A DNA stretch of 64,000 nt from Ancylobacter pratisalsi. GTDB lineage: Bacteria > Pseudomonadota > Alphaproteobacteria > Rhizobiales > Xanthobacteraceae. Shown here in pieces: positions 38,593-46,469 of this stretch. Within the stretch, counting starts at the first letter, position 1, and each line of letters opens with the position of its first letter. Under the pieces are notes generated by a model. The model did no database searches and was not told the origin of the DNA. It saw only the letters and a list, made by a program, of their open reading frames with translations. Location: the NCBI RefSeq assembly GCF_010669125.1, contig NZ_CP048630.1, positions 372,001-436,000 of the forward strand, read 5' to 3'. Made by a program: the position numbers and the translations under genes.

Positions 38593-39066
38593 ATGGAAAA
38601 GTTTCCGATGACCGCCGGCGGTCACGCCGCGCTTGAGATCGAACTCAAGCAGCGCCAGCAGGTCGACCGGCAGCGCATCATCGCCGCGATTTCCGAGGCG
38701 CGCGCGCATGGTGACCTGTCCGAGAACGCCGAATACCATGCCGCCAAGGAACAGCAGGCGCTGAATGAGGGCCGGATCGCCGAGCTTGAGGACAAGCTGT
38801 CGCGCTCTGAAATCATCGACGTGGGCAAGCTGTCCGGCGACACGGTGATGTTCGGGGCGACGGTGACCCTCATCGACGAGGACACCGAAGAGGAAAAGCG
38901 CTGGCAGATCGTCGGCGACATGGAGGCGGACGCCAAGGCTGGCCGCATCTCCATCTCCTCGCCCATGGCCCGCGCGCTGATCGGCAAGAAGACCGGCTCG
39001 TCCGTGGAGGTCGTCACCCCCAAGGGTGCGCGCTCCTACGAGATCGCCGACGTCCGCTTCGCCTGA
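38593..39066 (+). CDS. greA: Transcription elongation factor GreA
   Basis: GreA rescues backtracked RNA polymerase by stimulating transcript cleavage. The 157-aa protein has the N-terminal antiparallel coiled coil with the acidic tip ([21 protein letters not shown], where the Asp-Glu pair sits), then the globular FKBP-like domain ([48 protein letters not shown]). Length and sequence are typical. An AGGGAGGTC precedes the ATG. The next gene is a GT4 glycosyltransferase behind a chain of micro-ORFs. A greA-lpsB-type gene neighbourhood is known in rhizobia. Confidence 0.96.
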   Translation: MEKFPMTAGGHAALEIELKQRQQVDRQRIIAAISEARAHGDLSENAEYHAAKEQQALNEGRIAELEDKLSRSEIIDVGKLSGDTVMFGATVTLIDEDTEEEKRWQIVGDMEADAKAGRISISSPMARALIGKKTGSSVEVVTPKGARSYEIADVRFA

Positions 39067-39092
39067 CATCCCGCCGCGCGGAGCGCCCGCCC

Positions 39093-39138
39093 ATGACGGC
39101 TCGCACATGACAGCCCTGCCATGAAAGCTCGGCCATGA
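39093..39138 (+). promoter_or_regulatory. Chain of three 5-codon micro-ORFs in 14-base tandem repeats, coupled to the GT4 gene
   Basis: ATG codons fall at 39093, 39107, 39121 and 39135, exactly 14 bases apart, within degenerate 14-base units (ATGACGGCTCGCAC, ATGACAGCCCTGCC, ATGAAAGCTCGGCC). The first three open five-codon frames, MTART, MTALP and MKARP. Each ends in a TGA that overlaps the next ATG as ATGA, and the last overlaps the start of the glycosyltransferase. The only plausible Shine-Dalgarno, GGAG (39080-39083), stands ahead of the first. Ribosomes would have to terminate and restart three times before reaching the gene. Confidence 0.6.
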
Positions 39139-40217
39139 CGCGCCCCGCGGGGATCGATGCCGGGCGACTGGAAGTGGTGGCGCCGAACTTCAAGCGCCGC
39201 CTCTCCGGTGTCACCGCGACGCTGGAACGTGTGCTGCCCTTCCAGGCCCGTGCGCTGCACATCGCCGCGCTCGGGCCTGGTCTTTCACCTGACGTGCCGC
39301 GTATCGGCTTTGCCGGGCTGCTTCATTTCTGGAGCCGCCCGGCGGGCCGACGCGTGCGGATCTGGCATGCTCGCCGTAATGTCGAGATGCTGGCGGGAAT
39401 CGTGCTGCGCGACGTGCTGCGGATGAAGCTGAGGCTGGTATTCACCTCCGCCTCGCAGCGCCATCACAAAAGCTGGACCAAATTCCTCATCCGCCGCATG
39501 GACGGCGTGATCGCGACGTCGGCGAAGACGGCGGCCTATCTGGAGCGCCCGTCCACGGTCATCCATCACGGCATCAATGTCGCCCGTTTTCACCCGCCCG
39601 CCAGCAAGGCGCAGGCGCGCGCCGCCCTCGGGCTGCCCGATTTGCGACTCATCGGCTGTTTCGGCCGCATCCGTGCGCAGAAGGGCACGGATGTCTTCGT
39701 CGATGCGCTGATCGATACCCTGCCCGCCCATCCGGGCTGGGGCGGCATCGTGCTCGGCCGCGCCACCGGCGCGCACAAGGATTTCCTGGCCGAACAGAAG
39801 GCAAAGGTGGAGGCCGCCGGGCTCGCCGACCGCATTCTGTTCCCCGGCGAGGTGGCGACGTCCAAGACGCCGGAATGGTATGGCGCGCTGGATCTCTACG
39901 TCGCCCCGCAGCGCTGGGAAGGCTTCGGCGTCACCCCGCTGGAGGCCATGGCCTGCGGCGTGCCGGTGGTGGCGACACGGGTCGGCGCCTTTGACGAGCT
40001 GGTGATCGAGGGCGAGACCGGGCAGCTTGTGCCGCCCGGCGATGTCGGCGCCATGAACGAAGCCATCGCCGCCTTCATGGCGCTGGACACGGGCGCGCGC
40101 GCCGCCAAGGCCGACGCCGCGCGGCGCCATATCGAGAGCACGCACTCGATCGAGGCCGAGGCGCGCAAGATCAATGCGGTCTATGAGGTGGTCTGGGCGG
40201 GCAAGGTCACCCGCTGA
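39135..40217 (+). CDS. Glycosyltransferase family 4 (LPS core type, LpsB/LpcC-like)
   Basis: A 360-aa GT-B glycosyltransferase without membrane segments, probably adding a sugar to the LPS core at the inner face of the membrane. The N-terminal half includes RIWHARRNVEMLAGIVLRD and LVFTSASQRHHKSWTKFLI, resembling the rhizobial LpcC/LpsB core mannosyltransferases. The C-terminal half has GCFGRIRAQKGTDVFVDAL and the nucleotide-sugar site PQRWEGFGVTPLEAMACGVPVV (EGFG...E). It follows greA by 68 bp. The arrangement greA-GT4 and an opposing lrp gene recalls the lpsB region of Sinorhizobium. The acceptor sugar is inferred only. Confidence 0.88.
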   Translation: MTRPAGIDAGRLEVVAPNFKRRLSGVTATLERVLPFQARALHIAALGPGLSPDVPRIGFAGLLHFWSRPAGRRVRIWHARRNVEMLAGIVLRDVLRMKLRLVFTSASQRHHKSWTKFLIRRMDGVIATSAKTAAYLERPSTVIHHGINVARFHPPASKAQARAALGLPDLRLIGCFGRIRAQKGTDVFVDALIDTLPAHPGWGGIVLGRATGAHKDFLAEQKAKVEAAGLADRILFPGEVATSKTPEWYGALDLYVAPQRWEGFGVTPLEAMACGVPVVATRVGAFDELVIEGETGQLVPPGDVGAMNEAIAAFMALDTGARAAKADAARRHIESTHSIEAEARKINAVYEVVWAGKVTR

Positions 40218-40247
40218 GGGTAGAACCTCACCAGCCCCGCCGCCTTC

Positions 40248-41294
40248 CTAGGAACGCGGCTCAAGCCCCAGCACCGGGGCCACCAATGCGGCCAGCCGGT
40301 CGAGCTGGTTGCCCTGAGGCGGCTCCAGCGCCGTCAGCGTGGCGGCGAACTGCTCGCCGGTGACGGTTCCGAGCGGCAGGATGGCCAGGCTCTGCCCTTC
40401 CACGCCCCAGCGCGCCGTGCACCAGGAGGCGATCGCCTCGCTGGCATAGCCATCATGCACCTTCGCCGAGCGCAGGCCGATGACCGGGCGCCGCGCGGTC
40501 AGCCCTTCGGCCAGCATGCTCATGGAATCCTCGGTCACCACCACCGCATCGGCGCCGAACAGCGCGCGCACCGAACCGGGACCGGCAGTGCGGTAATCGA
40601 TGAACTCCGCCAGCACACCCTCGCCGGCCAGCGCCGCGAACCTCGCGCCAACCTCGTCCGGGGTGCGGCGCGAGGTGGTCACGCGCCAGCGCACGCCGTG
40701 GCTGGCCGCCAGGTCGCGCACCAGCCGGATCAGGGCGTCCCACTCATTCTGGGGCCACTCCTTGCGATAGGCGGTGCCCCCGACCAGCAGCGCCAGTTCG
40801 GCGCCGTGAAGGTCGCCCGGCACAGCCAGCCGGCGCGGGGGCGGATAGGCATCGGGGTCGACGGTCGAGGGAATGAGGCTGTACGCGCAGCGCGGATTTC
40901 CCGCCGCCCGCGGCGAGGCCACGATCATCAGGCTCACCTCGCGGGTGTCGTAGCCGCCTATCCCGCCGGAATAGAGGAACGGCACCCCGCCAAAGGCGCG
41001 GCTGATAAGGATGCCCGCGGCGATGGTTGGCCGGCCCGAGCCGATGATGACATCCGGCCGGTCCAGTGCATCGGCGTCGATGTCGTACATCCGGCGCAGC
41101 CAGCTGCGGGCGTCCGGCACGGTGCGGCCGTAGCGGCGCATGATGAACTTGCGCACATCGTCATGGGCGAACCAGTTCGGGTGCACGTCGATGCGCGCGG
41201 TCTCGGTCGGCGTCAGACGGCCCACCGCCAGCGCCACACCCTCAGCCTGGTTGAAATGGCCGGGCTTCTTGTCCCGCAGAACCAGCAGCTTCAA
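40248..41294 (-). CDS. ELM1/GtrOC1-family putative glycosyltransferase
   Basis: A 348-aa protein of the family named for mitochondrial fission protein ELM1 (PF06258), which in bacteria looks like a GT-B glycosyltransferase. It opens LVLRDKKPGHFNQAEGVALA, contains PDVIIGSGRPTIAAGILISRAFG and LLVGGTAYRKEWPQNEW, and ends with the donor-site-like VVTEDSMSMLAEGLTARRPVIGL. Its ATG overlaps the stop of the methyltransferase gene by four bases. The operon lrp-GT8-methyltransferase-ELM1 suggests surface polysaccharide or LPS assembly. The substrate is unknown. Confidence 0.85.
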   Translation of the reverse strand: MKLLVLRDKKPGHFNQAEGVALAVGRLTPTETARIDVHPNWFAHDDVRKFIMRRYGRTVPDARSWLRRMYDIDADALDRPDVIIGSGRPTIAAGILISRAFGGVPFLYSGGIGGYDTREVSLMIVASPRAAGNPRCAYSLIPSTVDPDAYPPPRRLAVPGDLHGAELALLVGGTAYRKEWPQNEWDALIRLVRDLAASHGVRWRVTTSRRTPDEVGARFAALAGEGVLAEFIDYRTAGPGSVRALFGADAVVVTEDSMSMLAEGLTARRPVIGLRSAKVHDGYASEAIASWCTARWGVEGQSLAILPLGTVTGEQFAATLTALEPPQGNQLDRLAALVAPVLGLEPRS

Positions 41295-41929
41295 AGAACG
41301 GCTCCATGTACGCCGGGGCCCAGCAGCTTGCGCTGCGCCGAACGGGAGAGTTTCTGCACCCGGTAGATCGCGCGCTCACGCATCCGCACGCTGAACCCGG
41401 CCAGCCCGCCAACCTCGCCGTCCCAGGTCTTGAAGGCGACGCGGTTGCGTCGGTGGATCGGCATCTGGCGGATGGCGGGGAAATGCGGGCGCAGGCGCTC
41501 CAGCCACCACGACGCCCCGTGCTGGGACACATGCGCGTTTCGCCCGTCCGACAGCAGGATCTTGGCCGGCCCGGTATCGATGACCAGCAGCGCATGGGTC
41601 GCCAGCGCGGCGATGCTGGCGAGCACGGCGTCGATTTCCTCGTCGGGGATGTGTTCCATCACGTCGACATTGACGGCCAGATCCACACGCACCGCCGGCA
41701 GGATGGAAATGGCGGGAATCGCGGGATCGTAGCGGTGAATTTCACCGATGCACGCCTTCGCGGCGATGAGAAAGGCGAGGTCGCTTTGCCCGCAGCCGAA
41801 GTCGATCAGCGACGCGGGCCGGAGGGCAAGAATATGGGGAAGCATGTCGGCCAGCGCGTGCCGCGCGGTGGCGCCGTAGCGATGACGGGAGTGGAGCTTC
41901 GCGTACTCGCCGACAAGGCTGTGGTCCAT
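41291..41929 (-). CDS. Class I SAM-dependent methyltransferase (polysaccharide operon)
   Basis: A 212-aa methyltransferase starting MDHSLVGEYAKLHSRHRYG. The Rossmann core has ASLIDFGCGQSDLAFLIAA (motif I), EIHRYDPAIPAI, and VNVDVMEHIPDEEIDAVLASI. No signal peptide or membrane span. It begins one base after the GT8 stop and overlaps the ELM1-family gene by ATGA, so it is translated as part of that operon. Methylation of a sugar or lipid-linked glycan is a fair guess from context; no substrate motif is seen. A longer in-frame extension to 42163 runs over the GT8 gene and is a shadow. Confidence 0.82.
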   Translation of the reverse strand: MDHSLVGEYAKLHSRHRYGATARHALADMLPHILALRPASLIDFGCGQSDLAFLIAAKACIGEIHRYDPAIPAISILPAVRVDLAVNVDVMEHIPDEEIDAVLASIAALATHALLVIDTGPAKILLSDGRNAHVSQHGASWWLERLRPHFPAIRQMPIHRRNRVAFKTWDGEVGGLAGFSVRMRERAIYRVQKLSRSAQRKLLGPGVHGAVL

Positions 41930-41930
41930 G

Positions 41931-42821
41931 CTAGCCCTCGAATCTTCGCTTGAGGCGGCCGATGAAACGTTTGAGCCGGCGCACCCGTTTCTCGACCTTC
42001 CGTCCGAACCGCGTCTTGATCGGCGCGTTGGCGAAGGGCGTGCGCGCGCGGTGCTCGAAATAGAGATCGCGCGAGGGGTGGCCGCAATCGGAGTAGTTCG
42101 GCTTGATCTGGCCGATGAAGTGAATGATCCGCGCATCCGCCCAGATCGAGGGGTCGTCGACATAACGACCCTTCTTCAGGCGGCGATGCATGTTCCAGCG
42201 CTCGTCCAGCGCCAGCCAGTCGCCGCGCAGCGCGCCGTTGAGCGCGTCCTGGTCCATCATCGGCAGTTCGGGATGGGCGTCGACGAACTCGATGACCCGC
42301 TCGGAAATCCGCTGATGGCGCCAGGCCTCCAGATCGATCAGCAGCACGCCGCTGTTGAAATAGCGCATGTCCGCCGGCAGGCCGATGTCGAGATTGCGCT
42401 TGGCGTGGCGTTCGGGGACCTGAAGGGCGATGTCGTCCACCGCCGCCAGCGCATGGCCCTGCATGTCGATCTCGGCGAGCGGCGCCAGCGAGCCGTTCAC
42501 CAGCGTGTCGCAGTCGATATAGAGCAGCCGGCCGGTGGCATCGGCCAGCGTCAGCGGCATCAGGATGCGGGCGTAGGCGGTGCGCGAGAGATGATTGTTG
42601 ACCGGCCGCGCGGCGAAGGCGCCCATCGCATCGGTCAGATCGACGAATTCCAGCCCGTCACGGCCGTAGCTCAGCCGCATCTTCTCCTTGTCGGCGGGGC
42701 TGACGCCGTCGCAGAACACATAGACCGCGCCGACGTCCGCACCCGCCCTGTCGGAAAGGGAGGCAAGCAGAACGGCCGTCAGTTCCACATAGGCGGTGTC
42801 AGTCGCGGTGGCGACGATCAA
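41931..42821 (-). CDS. Glycosyltransferase family 8 protein
   Basis: A 296-aa GT-A glycosyltransferase of family 8 (LPS glucosyl/galactosyltransferase type). VATATDTAYVELTAVLLASL is the family N-terminus. The metal-binding DxD is in LLYIDCDTLVNGSLAPL. YFNSGVLLIDLEAWR, PMMDQDALNGALRGDWLALDERWN and IIHFIGQIKPN follow in the right order. The C-terminal 25 residues are strongly basic and probably hold it to the membrane. Its ATG overlaps the lrp stop by four bases, and the methyltransferase follows after one base. Confidence 0.92.
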   Translation of the reverse strand: MIVATATDTAYVELTAVLLASLSDRAGADVGAVYVFCDGVSPADKEKMRLSYGRDGLEFVDLTDAMGAFAARPVNNHLSRTAYARILMPLTLADATGRLLYIDCDTLVNGSLAPLAEIDMQGHALAAVDDIALQVPERHAKRNLDIGLPADMRYFNSGVLLIDLEAWRHQRISERVIEFVDAHPELPMMDQDALNGALRGDWLALDERWNMHRRLKKGRYVDDPSIWADARIIHFIGQIKPNYSDCGHPSRDLYFEHRARTPFANAPIKTRFGRKVEKRVRRLKRFIGRLKRRFEG

Positions 42822-43294
42822 GGAGCGCTCCCCTCCATCGGCACCACCGGGGCATCCTTGGTCTGCTTCAGCGAGAGCGCGGTCTTCACGTTGCGCACAT
42901 TGGGCGCGCCCGTCAGCTCATGCACGAAGTTCTGGAAGCTGCGGAGGTCGGGCGCGACGCAAAGCAGGATGAAGTCCGTCTCGCCCGACAGCATCCAGCA
43001 GTCGCGCACCAGCGGCCAGCGCTCGACCTGCTCGGCGAAGGCGTTGAGGTCCGTCTCGGCCTGGCTGACGAGATGAACCATGGCGAAGGCCATCAGTTCA
43101 AAGCCGAGCTGCTTTTCATCAAGCAGGGCGCGATAGCCCTTGATGATGCCCTCCTCCTCCAGCGTGCGCACGCGGCGCAGGCATGGCGGCGCGGAAATGC
43201 CGACGCGCTGCGACAGCTCCACATTGGTGATGCGGCCGTCGCTCTGGAGCTCGCGCAGGATGCTCATGTCGATCGCGTCGATACGGCGAGGCAA
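42818..43294 (-). CDS. Lrp/AsnC family transcriptional regulator, TTG start
   Basis: A 158-aa feast/famine regulator. The winged helix covers residues 3-60 (RIDAIDMSILRELQSDGRIT, then RVGISAPPCLRRVRTLEEEG) and the RAM ligand domain 65-150 (FELMAFAMVHLVSQAE, VRDCWMLSGETDFILLCVAP). The only ATG that fits (43267) would delete helix 1. A TTG at 43294 with AGGAG eight bases upstream gives the family N-terminus. It is the first gene of the operon leading into GT8, the methyltransferase and ELM1 by ATGA overlaps, and may be linked to LPS as lrp is in Sinorhizobium. Divergent from trxB. Confidence 0.88.
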   Translation of the reverse strand: MPRRIDAIDMSILRELQSDGRITNVELSQRVGISAPPCLRRVRTLEEEGIIKGYRALLDEKQLGFELMAFAMVHLVSQAETDLNAFAEQVERWPLVRDCWMLSGETDFILLCVAPDLRSFQNFVHELTGAPNVRNVKTALSLKQTKDAPVVPMEGSAP

Positions 43295-43581
43295 GCCGGC
43301 ATCTCCTGATAAGGCGGCGGAAGGGGCAATACGGCCGCGACCATAGAGCAGCGACCGGCCAGAGCAATTATCTTTCGCGGGGCCGCAGCGCAATCTTCCC
43401 TTGGAAAACTAAGTGTCAATCTCTGTGCCGCTTGCAGAGCGACCCACGAGCCCCTACATTTTCGCATGGCTGGCCCCTGTCGCACTTGCGGACCGCGCAT
43501 GTGTCACCCAACTGGCCGGATCTCTCCGCTCGAGATCATCGGCTCGGGAACGATCCTTCAGGTCCGCTACAGGTACATCAC

Positions 43582-44568
43582 ATGTCGTCGGCTGCGATTT
43601 CCAGTGCTTCGCCCCACCACGTCAAGGTTCTGATCATCGGTTCCGGTCCTGCGGGCTATACCGCGGCCGTGTATGCCGCGCGGGCGATGCTGCAACCGGT
43701 GCTGATCCAGGGCATCCAGCCCGGCGGGCAGCTGACCATCACCACCGATGTCGAGAACTATCCCGGCTTCGCCGACCCGATCCAGGGGCCGTGGCTGATG
43801 GAGCAGATGCTGACCCAGGCCGAGAAGATGGGAACCCGCATCGTCAACGACATCGTGACCAAGGCCGACTTCTCCTCCCGGCCGTTCCGGCTGGAGACCG
43901 ATTCCGGGCAGGTGTGGATCGCCGAAACGGTCATCCTCGCCACCGGCGCGCAGGCGCGCTGGCTGGATCTGCCCTCCGAGCAGGCCTATCGCGGCTTCGG
44001 CGTCTCCGCCTGCGCCACCTGCGACGGCTTCTTCTATCGCGGCAAGGAAGTGTTCGTGATCGGCGGCGGCAACACCGCCGTGGAAGAGGCCCTGTTCCTC
44101 ACCAATTTCGCCTCCAAGGTCACCATCGTGCACCGCCGCGACAGCTTCCGCGCCGAGCGCATCCTGCAGGATCGCCTGTTTGCGCACCCCAAGGTCGAGG
44201 TGGTGTGGAACGCCGCCCTGCATGAGGTGAAGGGCGGCGAGGAGCCGACCAAGGTGACCGGTGTGGTGCTGAAGAACGTGGAGACCGGCGCGCTGAGCGA
44301 GCATCGGGCGGACGGCGTGTTCATCGCCATCGGCCATGCCCCGGCGACCGAACTCGTCGCCGGCCAGCTCACGCTCAAGCCGAGCGGCTATGTCTGGACC
44401 GCGCCGCATTCCACCCAGACCTCGGTCGAGGGTGTCTTCGCCGCCGGCGACGTCGCCGACGATATTTTCCGCCAGGCCGTAACCGCCGCCGGCATGGGCT
44501 GCATGGCAGCGCTGGAGGCCGAACGCTTCCTCGCTGTCCAGGAGCCTCTCGCCCAAGCCGCCGAGTGA
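43582..44568 (+). CDS. trxB: Thioredoxin-disulfide reductase
   Basis: TrxB is an FAD/NADPH enzyme that keeps thioredoxin reduced. The 328-aa protein has the FAD-binding VLIIGSGPAGYTAAVYAARA, GGQLTITTDVENYPGF, the redox-active CATC in SACATCDGFFYRG, NADPH-binding VFVIGGGNTAVEEALFL, and GVFAAGDVADDIFRQAVTAAGMGC. MSSAAISSASP was chosen as the start because residues encoded upstream to 43432 are unrelated. The next gene, a LysR regulator, starts 9 bp later, a conserved pairing in rhizobia. Confidence 0.97.
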   Translation: MSSAAISSASPHHVKVLIIGSGPAGYTAAVYAARAMLQPVLIQGIQPGGQLTITTDVENYPGFADPIQGPWLMEQMLTQAEKMGTRIVNDIVTKADFSSRPFRLETDSGQVWIAETVILATGAQARWLDLPSEQAYRGFGVSACATCDGFFYRGKEVFVIGGGNTAVEEALFLTNFASKVTIVHRRDSFRAERILQDRLFAHPKVEVVWNAALHEVKGGEEPTKVTGVVLKNVETGALSEHRADGVFIAIGHAPATELVAGQLTLKPSGYVWTAPHSTQTSVEGVFAAGDVADDIFRQAVTAAGMGCMAALEAERFLAVQEPLAQAAE

Positions 44569-44577
44569 GCTGATCCA

Positions 44578-45501
44578 ATGGAACACAAGGCCAACCGCGC
44601 CCGCGACATGGACTGGGACAAGCTGAAAGTCTTCCACGTCGCGGCGGAGGCCGGTTCGTTCACCCACGCCGGCGAGGCGCTCGGGCTTTCCCAGTCCGCG
44701 GTGAGCCGGCAGGTTTCGGCGCTGGAGCAGGAACTGAACATTCCCCTGTTCCACCGCCACGCCCGCGGCCTGATCCTGACCGAGCAGGGCGACCTGCTCT
44801 ACCGCACCGCCCACGAAGTGTTCATGAAGCTGGAGGCGGCGCGGGCCAAGCTGACCGACAGCCGCGAGAAGCCCAATGGCGAGCTGCGCGTCACCACCAC
44901 CATGGGTCTTGGCACCCACTGGCTGACCGCCCGCATCGGGGAGTTCCTGGAACTCTATCCCGACATCCGCATCACGCTGATCCTGACCGATGACGAGCTG
45001 GACCTTGCCATGCGCGAGGCGGACGTCGCCATTCGCCTGCGCCAGCCGGTGCAGCCGGATCTGATCCAGCGCAAGCTGTTCACGGTGCATTTCCACGCCT
45101 TCGCCTCGGCCGAGTATCTCAAGCGCAACGGCCATCCCCGCACGCTGGACGAGCTGGAGAAGCACCGCATCATCCTGCTCGGCGGCCCGATCCCAAGCTA
45201 TTTCCAGGGCCTGAACTGGCTGGAGCGCGCCGGGCTGGAAGATGGCGAGCCCGGGCGCACGCCCTCGCTGTCGGTCAACAACGTGCTCGGCCTGAAGCGC
45301 GCCGTGGAGCGCGGCGTGGGCATCGGCATCGTGCCGGACTATCTGCTGGAGGACTCGGCGACGCTGGTCCAGCTGTTCCAGGAGCGGCCGACGCCGACGC
45401 TGGAGGCCTATTTCGTCTACCCGCAGGAAATGCGCTCGGTCGCGCGCATCCAGGTGTTCCGCGACTTCCTCGTCGCCAAGGCCCAACGCTGGAACTTCTG
45501 A
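44578..45501 (+). CDS. LysR family regulator, LsrB-like
   Basis: A 307-aa LysR regulator. The DNA-binding helix-turn-helix is in MDWDKLKVFHVAAEAGSFTH, EALGLSQSAVSRQVSALEQEL (residues ~11-55), followed by the effector domain (GELRVTTTMGLGTHWLTARIG, VAIRLRQPVQPDLIQ, GIGIVPDYLLED). It follows trxB by 9 bp, so the pair is one operon. In Sinorhizobium and Agrobacterium the trxB-linked LysR is LsrB, a redox-responsive regulator of oxidative stress and LPS genes. This protein contains no cysteine, so a cysteine-based sensor is excluded. The symbol is left blank for that reason. Confidence 0.88.
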   Translation: MEHKANRARDMDWDKLKVFHVAAEAGSFTHAGEALGLSQSAVSRQVSALEQELNIPLFHRHARGLILTEQGDLLYRTAHEVFMKLEAARAKLTDSREKPNGELRVTTTMGLGTHWLTARIGEFLELYPDIRITLILTDDELDLAMREADVAIRLRQPVQPDLIQRKLFTVHFHAFASAEYLKRNGHPRTLDELEKHRIILLGGPIPSYFQGLNWLERAGLEDGEPGRTPSLSVNNVLGLKRAVERGVGIGIVPDYLLEDSATLVQLFQERPTPTLEAYFVYPQEMRSVARIQVFRDFLVAKAQRWNF

Positions 45502-45604
45502 CGCCGGCACGCCTCACGCAGCGCATCCCGGCCGGGCCGGTGTCCGGACCGTTCACGCCATCACCCCTGCCGCCGGCGTGCCGCCGAAGGGCGGATCGAC
45601 TGCG

Positions 45605-46147
45605 CTAGTTCTTCGCGTCGGCGAAGGTCTCCGCCACCTCGCGCGCCACATAGGCGCCGGCATGGCGCCAGCCCTCGTCGGTGTCGCCGCGAAAGCTGAG
45701 AAGCCGCTCCATCACCAGCTTCCCGCTCGCGGTGTCGAGCACGGCGAAGCGGATCGAGAGCACCAGCGTGCTCATCTTGTGGACCTTGCCGACCAGCAGA
45801 TAGGTGGCCCCCTCCTCGCGCGCCTGCCGGCGCAGACGGTCGACACCTTCCGCATCCAGCGTGCAGCCCTCGCCGCAGGAAAGCGGCAGGCTCTCCAGCG
45901 CGCCGCTGCGCCCGACATCGGCGCGCAGACCTTCCGTCAGTTCAAGCCGGCGGGCCTCGTGCTCGGACTGCTGGTTACGCGCCTCACCAGACGAATCGCT
46001 GAAGCCGATCTCGGGAACGGCGATCCGCGACGGCTCCGTCGTGGCGCAGGCGAGCGACAGGCCGGAAGCGAGCGCCAGACCGGCGAGCGGGACGGACAGG
46101 CCAGACCGTGCGGAAATGCGAAGGCGCGCGGGAAAACTGAGGCGCAT
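45605..46147 (-). CDS. DUF2380 domain-containing exported protein
   Basis: A 180-aa precursor with a basic N-region and hydrophobic core (SVPLAGLALASGLSLACATT), suggesting export. SLAC is an imperfect lipobox, so lipoprotein status is uncertain. The mature part has the DUF2380 pattern IAVPEIGFSDSSGEARNQQSE, LTEGLRADVGRSGALESLPL, two cysteines (LSCGEGCTLD), ATYLLVGKVHKMSTLVLSI and WRHAGAYVAREVAETFADA. Function unknown. In some methylotrophs the family sits near periplasmic dehydrogenase genes, but no such gene adjoins it here. GAGGAACCC precedes the ATG. Confidence 0.75.
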   Translation of the reverse strand: MRLSFPARLRISARSGLSVPLAGLALASGLSLACATTEPSRIAVPEIGFSDSSGEARNQQSEHEARRLELTEGLRADVGRSGALESLPLSCGEGCTLDAEGVDRLRRQAREEGATYLLVGKVHKMSTLVLSIRFAVLDTASGKLVMERLLSFRGDTDEGWRHAGAYVAREVAETFADAKN

Positions 46148-46316
46148 CGGGGGTTCCTCCTGGTGGCGGCCACTTGCGGGCCATTGCCCCCATGCTAGCG
46201 CAGGAACGCCCATGCGCACATTCCGAGCGCAAACCTTCGTCGCTTAAATGTTGGGCATCCAACCCGTATTACCATTGCGATGCAATATCGCATGCCTGCC
46301 ATGCGGGCATTTTCCA

Positions 46317-46345
46317 TTGAAAGATGCCCTGTCGTTGATCATATG
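46317..46345 (+). promoter_or_regulatory. Weak sigma-70-like promoter candidate for the sRNA
   Basis: TTGAAA (46317-46322) and CATATG (46340-46345) are separated by 17 bases and would start transcription near 46352. The -10 match is mediocre. The AT-richer context relative to surroundings is supportive but not decisive. Confidence 0.3.
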
Positions 46346-46351
46346 AACCGT

Positions 46352-46447
46352 GACGCCGAGGCAAGCGCTTCGGCTGTTCCCCTCTGGAAGGTTCGTCGCT
46401 TCGGCGACGAGACTCAGCCGGGCTCCTTCGTGGAGCCCGGCTTTTTT
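46352..46447 (+). ncRNA. Candidate small RNA with two UUCG-type hairpins and intrinsic terminator
   Basis: In the gap between the leftward DUF2380 and msrP genes, the plus strand carries a complete terminator with no gene in front of it. AGCCGGGCTCC (46416-46426) pairs with GGAGCCCGGCT (46432-46442), then six Ts (46442-46447). Just before it CGTCGC/GCGACG (46394-46399 and 46404-46409) closes a TTCG tetraloop. A pyrimidine stretch TTCCCCTCTGG (46378-46388) would be single-stranded and could pair with Shine-Dalgarno sequences. The 5' end is set by a weak promoter guess, so total length (~95 nt) is uncertain. Confidence 0.45.
46416..46447 (+). terminator. Intrinsic terminator of the candidate sRNA
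   Basis: Eleven perfect base pairs, loop TTCGT, followed directly by TTTTTT on the plus strand. On the minus strand no U tract follows, so it does not serve msrP or DUF2380. It is among the strongest terminators in the window. Confidence 0.85.
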
Positions 46448-46469
46448 CTTGTCCCGCGCCTGGGCGTTC

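Noticed and set aside
45505..45583. Inverted repeat CGGCACGCC ... GGCGTGCCG between lysR and the DUF2380 gene
   Set aside because: The loop of about 61 bases makes a terminator unlikely, and GC-rich 9-mers of this sort arise by chance.
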